A stretch of DNA of 9,077 nucleotides from an uncultured Caryophanales bacterium (GTDB lineage Bacteria > Bacillota_I > Bacilli_A > RFN20 > CAG-288): contig CALBLI010000052.1 of NCBI GenBank assembly GCA_937896065.1, positions 1 through 9,077 of the forward strand, read 5' to 3'. A model generated the notes under the pieces. It was given only the letters and a program-made list of their open reading frames with translations, was not told the DNA's origin and ran no database searches. Both the position numbers and the translations under genes were made by a program. Positions 6,631 to 9,077 of the stretch are shown one piece after another (within the stretch, counting starts at the first letter, position 1; every line of letters starts with the position of its first letter).

Positions 6631-7900
6631 CAAAATCATCTAAAAGAATAGTATCACCATTTTTAGCACCAGCTTCTTTTAGTTTTTCTTCAATTCCTAT
6701 TCGTTCTAAATAAGTGAGCAGTTTGCTCATACCTTCATCAGTTTTAATATTAATAAGTTTTTTAGTTCTGACAACTCTTTCACCAATAATTTCAAAATAA
6801 CCATCATCTCTTTTAACAACATTGTAAACAGGTATTTTTGAATTATCTAAATTTCTTGCAGAATAAACAACTTCTTCTTTTGAATTATTATTAATAGTAA
6901 CTTTTTTCTCACTATCAAGTTTATTAACTTCTTTATATAATTCCTTAACAAGTGGAGATAATCCTTTCTCTTCCTTAGCTGAAATTATAAAGCATTTATA
7001 CCCTAAATCTTCAAATTTTTCTTTATATTTAATAGCTTTTTCTTTTTCATCTTTAGAATCAGCTTTGTTTAAACAAACGATCATTTTTTTATTTTCTAAA
7101 AGTTTATTATATGTTATAAGCTCATCATTTATAAGTTTAAAATCAGCTAATGGATCTTTTGAATTTTTGATATCAATAACATGCAATAAAATTTTACATC
7201 TTTCAATATGTCTTAAAAATTCAAAACCTAAACCTTTGCCAGAACTAGCTCCTTCAATAAGACCAGGAATATCGGCTAAAACAAAGTGTTTATCAATATC
7301 TTGATAGCAAACTCCAACAGATGGAGTAATCGTTGTAAATGGATATGGTCCAATTTCAGGATGTGCTCTAGTCAGCACTGATAAAATAGTTGATTTTCCA
7401 GCATTTGGAAAGCCAACCAAGCCAACATCAGCAATCAGTTTTAATTCTAAAATAAATATTTTTTCAACACCAGGAAGACCATTTTCAGCAATGTTTGGAG
7501 TACGTCTAGTTGAAGATTTAAACGTGGCATTACCGCGTCCTCCACGTCCACCTTTAACAGCCAAATAAGTCATATCTTTCTTATCTAAATCAAATAATAT
7601 TTTATTATTAACATCCTTGACAACTGTTCCAACTGGCACATGAAGATAAAGATCTTTACCATCTTTTCCATAACAAAGTTTTGATTTACCATTGCTTCCA
7701 TCTTCAGCAAAAAAAGTCTTACCAAAGCGGTAATTAGCTAAAGAATTTATTCCTTCATCACTAACAAAATAGATGCTTCCACCTTTGCCGCCATTTCCAC
7801 CATATGGTCCACCTTTTTCAATCGATTTTTCATGTCTAAAAGCGATGGCACCATCGCCACCTTTTCCACTTTTTAAGGTAATCTTAACTTTATCATTCAT
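6611..7900 (-). CDS. obgE: GTPase Obg/CgtA, large-subunit assembly factor
   Basis: 429 residues with the full three-domain plan. Residues 1-158 form the glycine-rich Obg fold (KSGKGGDGAIAFRHEK, GGPYGGNGGKGG, VKGGRGGRGNATF). Residues about 159-325 form the GTPase domain: G1 GFPNAGKS (163-170), G2 TT (189-190), G3 DIPG (210-213), G4 NKAD (278-281) and G5 SAK (307-309). Residues about 355-429 form the OCT domain, ending in an acidic tail. Obg binds the 50S subunit and links GTP or ppGpp state to ribosome maturation. The ATG is preceded by AAAGGAGA at a good distance, and the N-terminus matches the family. It follows the L21-L27 block as in most Gram-positives, but a terminator separates it from rpmA, which suggests expression well below that of the ribosomal proteins. 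Confidence 0.97.
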   Translation of the reverse strand: MNDKVKITLKSGKGGDGAIAFRHEKSIEKGGPYGGNGGKGGSIYFVSDEGINSLANYRFGKTFFAEDGSNGKSKLCYGKDGKDLYLHVPVGTVVKDVNNKILFDLDKKDMTYLAVKGGRGGRGNATFKSSTRRTPNIAENGLPGVEKIFILELKLIADVGLVGFPNAGKSTILSVLTRAHPEIGPYPFTTITPSVGVCYQDIDKHFVLADIPGLIEGASSGKGLGFEFLRHIERCKILLHVIDIKNSKDPLADFKLINDELITYNKLLENKKMIVCLNKADSKDEKEKAIKYKEKFEDLGYKCFIISAKEEKGLSPLVKELYKEVNKLDSEKKVTINNNSKEEVVYSARNLDNSKIPVYNVVKRDDGYFEIIGERVVRTKKLINIKTDEGMSKLLTYLERIGIEEKLKEAGAKNGDTILLDDFEFEYYE

Positions 7901-7917
7901 TGTTTATCTCCTTTTTT

Positions 7918-7946
7918 AATAAAAAAGCTTCGGTAAACACCGAAGC
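7918..7946 (-). terminator. Intrinsic terminator after rpmA, abutting the obg RBS
   Basis: On the minus strand a perfect 8-bp stem, GCTTCGGT / ACCGAAGC (7939-7946 with 7927-7934), closes a GTTT loop and is followed directly by TTTTTTATT (7918-7926). This is a textbook rho-independent terminator and the most GC-rich stretch nearby. The obg Shine-Dalgarno (AAAGGAGA, 7907-7914) begins a few bases after the T tract, so obg can only be reached by readthrough or from a promoter upstream of the hairpin. Confidence 0.9.
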
Positions 7947-7964
7947 CATTAAATTCTTTTTAAA

Positions 7965-8255
7965 CTACTTAGTAGGATAAACAGAAACTTTCTTTCTCTT
8001 GCGGTCAAGTCTTTCAAATTTGACATAACCATCAATTAAAGCAAATAATGAATCATCACCAGCACGTTTAACATTATTGCCAGCATGAATCTTAGTACCT
8101 CTTTGACGATAAATGATGGAACCAGAATGGCAGAACTGACCATCACATAATTTACATCCAAGTCTTTGAGCATTGGAATCACGACCGTTTTTAGTAGAGG
8201 TAACACCTTTATGAGAAGCAAATAATTGAATATTAAGTTCTAATCTTAGTTTCAT
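7965..8255 (-). CDS. rpmA: 50S ribosomal protein L27 (pre-protein with cleavable N-terminus)
   Basis: This 96-residue L27 has an N-terminal extension ending LNIQLFA before SHKG. This is the Prp cleavage site, so the mature protein should start at Ser14. Its N-terminus reaches the peptidyl-transferase centre. Family signatures include STKNGRDS (20-27), GSIIYRQRGTKIHAGNNV (45-62), DDSLFALIDGYVKFER (67-82) and KKVSVYP. It carries an unusual cluster, Cys34-x2-Cys37-x4-Cys42-His43, where most homologues have at most one cysteine as far as I recall. VKRAGDD replaces the common VGRGxDD. The start is supported by AAAGGG upstream, inside the end of prp. The stop is TAG, and a strong terminator follows 18 bases later. 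Confidence 0.97.
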   Translation of the reverse strand: MKLRLELNIQLFASHKGVTSTKNGRDSNAQRLGCKLCDGQFCHSGSIIYRQRGTKIHAGNNVKRAGDDSLFALIDGYVKFERLDRKRKKVSVYPTK

Positions 8256-8258
8256 AAA

Positions 8259-8555
8259 CTACACCCTTTCTCTGAAAATCTTAATTTCCTTCTTATATTT
8301 ATTAGCAATAGTAAGAAGTTGAATATAAAGTGTTTCCAGAACCACTTTATCATGTGAATTTATACTGCTTTTAGCTTTTATATATGAATCACCTTCTTTA
8401 ACATCATAATCAAATGAAGATATATCATCTATTGCATTGATGGCACCTGTAAGACAACAGGAGACACCAGCACAAATAAGCTTATCTGCATGATCTTTGA
8501 TAATAATTTCTAGGATACTATCATCAGATGAAGCAGTAACAGTTACCTTAATCAT
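8259..8555 (-). CDS. prp: Ribosomal-processing cysteine protease Prp
   Basis: A 98-residue member of the Prp (YsxB) family, which removes the N-terminal extension of ribosomal protein L27 in Firmicutes and their relatives; loss is lethal in S. aureus. The catalytic pair is visible as His22 (in DHAD) and Cys28 (in ICAGVS), followed by the family's SCCLTGAINAI helix. The family usually has GHA-x(n)-G-x-DIVCAAVS, with His and Cys about 12 residues apart. Here the spacing is six, so the flexible active-site loop is shortened, and the Gly before His is Asp. The gene sits between rplU and rpmA, its substrate gene, which is the standard order. It lacks a clear Shine-Dalgarno, so low-level translation coupled to rplU is likely. 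The stop is TAG, and rpmA starts three bases on. Confidence 0.9.
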   Translation of the reverse strand: MIKVTVTASSDDSILEIIIKDHADKLICAGVSCCLTGAINAIDDISSFDYDVKEGDSYIKAKSSINSHDKVVLETLYIQLLTIANKYKKEIKIFRERV

Positions 8556-8559
8556 CTAT

Positions 8560-8575
8560 TTAATAATATTATTAA
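8560..8575. repeat. 16-bp perfect AT-only palindrome at rplU stop
   Basis: The sequence TTAATAATATTATTAA is its own reverse complement. It contains the rplU stop codon (8572-8574) and ends four bases before the prp ATG. As RNA it could form only a weak A-U hairpin. prp has no recognisable Shine-Dalgarno here, so the element occupies the place where one would be expected. In such AT-rich DNA it may be chance. Confidence 0.4.
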
Positions 8576-8883
8576 GCAGAAATTTTAGAAATAGTAACTG
8601 CAGTATATGGTTGACGATGACCACGATGGACTCTTAAATTGCTCTTAGCACGATATCTTAAGACTCTAATCTTAGGTTGTTTACCTTGCTTAACAATCTT
8701 TCCAGTGACAATTGCACCATCAACAAATGGTTTACCAACTTTAGCAGCTTTATCATCAGATACATAAAGAACTTTATCGAACTTTACTTCTTGATCTTTT
8801 TCACCAACTAATTTTTCAACATAGATTGTTTGACCAATCTCTGCTTTGAGTTGTTTTCCGCCTGTAAGAATAATTGCGTACAT
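8572..8883 (-). CDS. rplU: 50S ribosomal protein L21
   Basis: This 103-residue protein has the family's usual length. It starts with the typical MYAIILTGGKQLKAE, has the central DKVLYVSDD and VGKPFVDGAIVTGKI strands, and ends with the conserved rRNA-binding tail around GHRQPYTAVTI (residues 88-98). L21 binds 23S rRNA in the large subunit and helps early assembly. The ATG start is fixed by AAAGGAGG six bases upstream and by the conserved N-terminus. It is the first gene of the rplU-prp-rpmA unit, behind a structured leader that probably regulates it. The stop is TAA, and prp begins 16 bases later. Confidence 0.98.
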   Translation of the reverse strand: MYAIILTGGKQLKAEIGQTIYVEKLVGEKDQEVKFDKVLYVSDDKAAKVGKPFVDGAIVTGKIVKQGKQPKIRVLRYRAKSNLRVHRGHRQPYTAVTISKISA

Positions 8884-8987
8884 GTTTTGCCTCCTTTCAT
8901 ATATATCTAATTACTCGCTATGATGGTATATGTAAGACATATTTTGATGACCATTTCTATGCGGTTGTAGCTAGGATGCATACAACT
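8884..8987 (-). ncRNA. Structured 5' leader of rplU (candidate L21 leader)
   Basis: The expected transcript begins with hairpin 1 at 8964-8986: GUUGUA pairs with UACAAC, with an added GC/GC pair inside and an AUCCUA loop. Hairpin 2 (8923-8954) pairs AUGGU with ACCAU and, inside, AUAUGU with ACAUAU around a CUU loop. It is enclosed by CGC/GCG (8916-8918 with 8961-8963). A strong Shine-Dalgarno, AAAGGAGG (8890-8897), follows. Low-GC Gram-positives are known to carry an L21 leader element before rplU-prp-rpmA, and the position and size fit. Whether this matches the Rfam covariance model cannot be judged by eye. It plausibly mediates feedback control of the ribosomal operon. Confidence 0.55.
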
Positions 8988-8992
8988 TGATA

Positions 8993-9021
8993 ATTATACA
9001 ATATTTTTAATAAATTTAAAA
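8993..9021 (-). promoter_or_regulatory. Probable sigma-A-type promoter of rplU-prp-rpmA
   Basis: A perfect -10 hexamer TATAAT lies at 8993-8998 on the minus strand. The -35 at 17 bp spacing (TTTTAA, 9016-9021) is poor. The tract around it is AT-rich and lies just after the preceding terminator, which is where a promoter is expected. The start site would fall near 8986-8987, giving a leader of about 103 nt. The -10 is seen directly; the -35 assignment is weak. Confidence 0.6.
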
Positions 9022-9042
9022 GAAAAAGTACATTTTTTTCAT

Positions 9043-9077
9043 AAAAAAAAGCGGCTATGAGCTATCATCCAAAGGAT
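9043..9077 (-). terminator. Intrinsic terminator of upstream gene, cut by window edge
   Basis: Read on the minus strand, ATCC-TTT-GGAT at the window end continues into a GC-containing arm (9051-9070, ending CATAGCCGC) and then eight T residues (9043-9050). Only four bases of the 5' arm (9074-9077) are inside the window, and they pair perfectly across the TTT loop. The rest of the 5' arm must lie beyond the edge, so the full stem is a prediction. It would end a minus-strand gene located upstream of rplU and insulate the rplU promoter. Confidence 0.7.

Noticed and set aside
7065..7304. 79-codon plus-strand frame within obg
   Set aside because: It is antisense to the GTPase domain, with no independent support.
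8036..8221. 61-codon minus-strand frame inside rpmA
   Set aside because: It is an out-of-frame overlap of L27, whose own frame is strongly conserved.
86..8883. Mycoplasma-type code (TGA as Trp)
   Set aside because: All nine genes are open at full length under the standard code and both Trp codons are TGG, so no in-frame TGA needs explaining.
1..9077. tRNA, rRNA, CRISPR array, insertion sequence or attachment site
   Set aside because: I saw no cloverleaf, no regularly spaced repeats, no transposase or integrase and no target duplications; the window is densely packed with housekeeping genes.

Overview
This is an AT-rich window (roughly 30% G+C by eye) from a low-GC Gram-positive bacterium. 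All nine genes lie on the minus strand, so the window reads right to left. The likely source is a reduced, probably uncultured member of the Bacilli related to Mollicutes or Erysipelotrichia. This rests on four signs: an L27 made with a cleavable N-terminal extension beside its protease Prp, a fused SecD-SecF, a merged rplU-prp-rpmA-obg / ruvAB / secDF-recJ order, and extreme tryptophan poverty (2 Trp in about 2,816 residues). TGA is not used as Trp here, because all genes are open under the standard code and their stops are TAA or TAG. The taxonomy is inference.

Layout in transcription order. The right edge (9043-9077) holds the 3' part of a strong terminator of an upstream gene. A promoter near 8993-8998 then drives a structured leader of about 100 nt, followed by rplU (L21), prp (L27-processing cysteine protease) and rpmA (pre-L27). 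A clear intrinsic terminator (7918-7946) ends directly at the ribosome-binding site of obg, the ribosome-assembly GTPase. ruvA and ruvB (Holliday-junction branch migration) follow obg, and a possible leaderless promoter precedes ruvA. An imperfect, branched terminator (4921-4998) closes this block. The second block is secDF (945 aa, membrane) and recJ (single-strand 5'-3' exonuclease), two bases apart. At the left edge a 104-aa protein of unknown function (86-400) has its own good promoter and a perfect Shine-Dalgarno. Positions 1-85 are low-complexity AT-rich DNA with no gene.

How the genes work together: L21, Prp, L27 and Obg all serve the large ribosomal subunit, RuvAB and RecJ serve recombination and repair, and SecDF assists protein export. 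In B. subtilis the ruvAB block and the secDF-recJ block are separated by queA, tgt and yajC, and recJ is followed by apt and relA (recalled knowledge). Here those genes are absent from the window.

No mobile element, CRISPR array, defence island or clearly new multi-gene system is visible. The most unusual points are: SecDF appears to have lost the transmembrane acidic and arginine residues needed for proton-coupled export; Prp lacks about six residues of the loop between its catalytic His and Cys; L27 carries a Cys-Cys-Cys-His cluster; a terminator abuts the obg ribosome-binding site; and the small unknown gene after recJ is equipped with its own strong expression signals.
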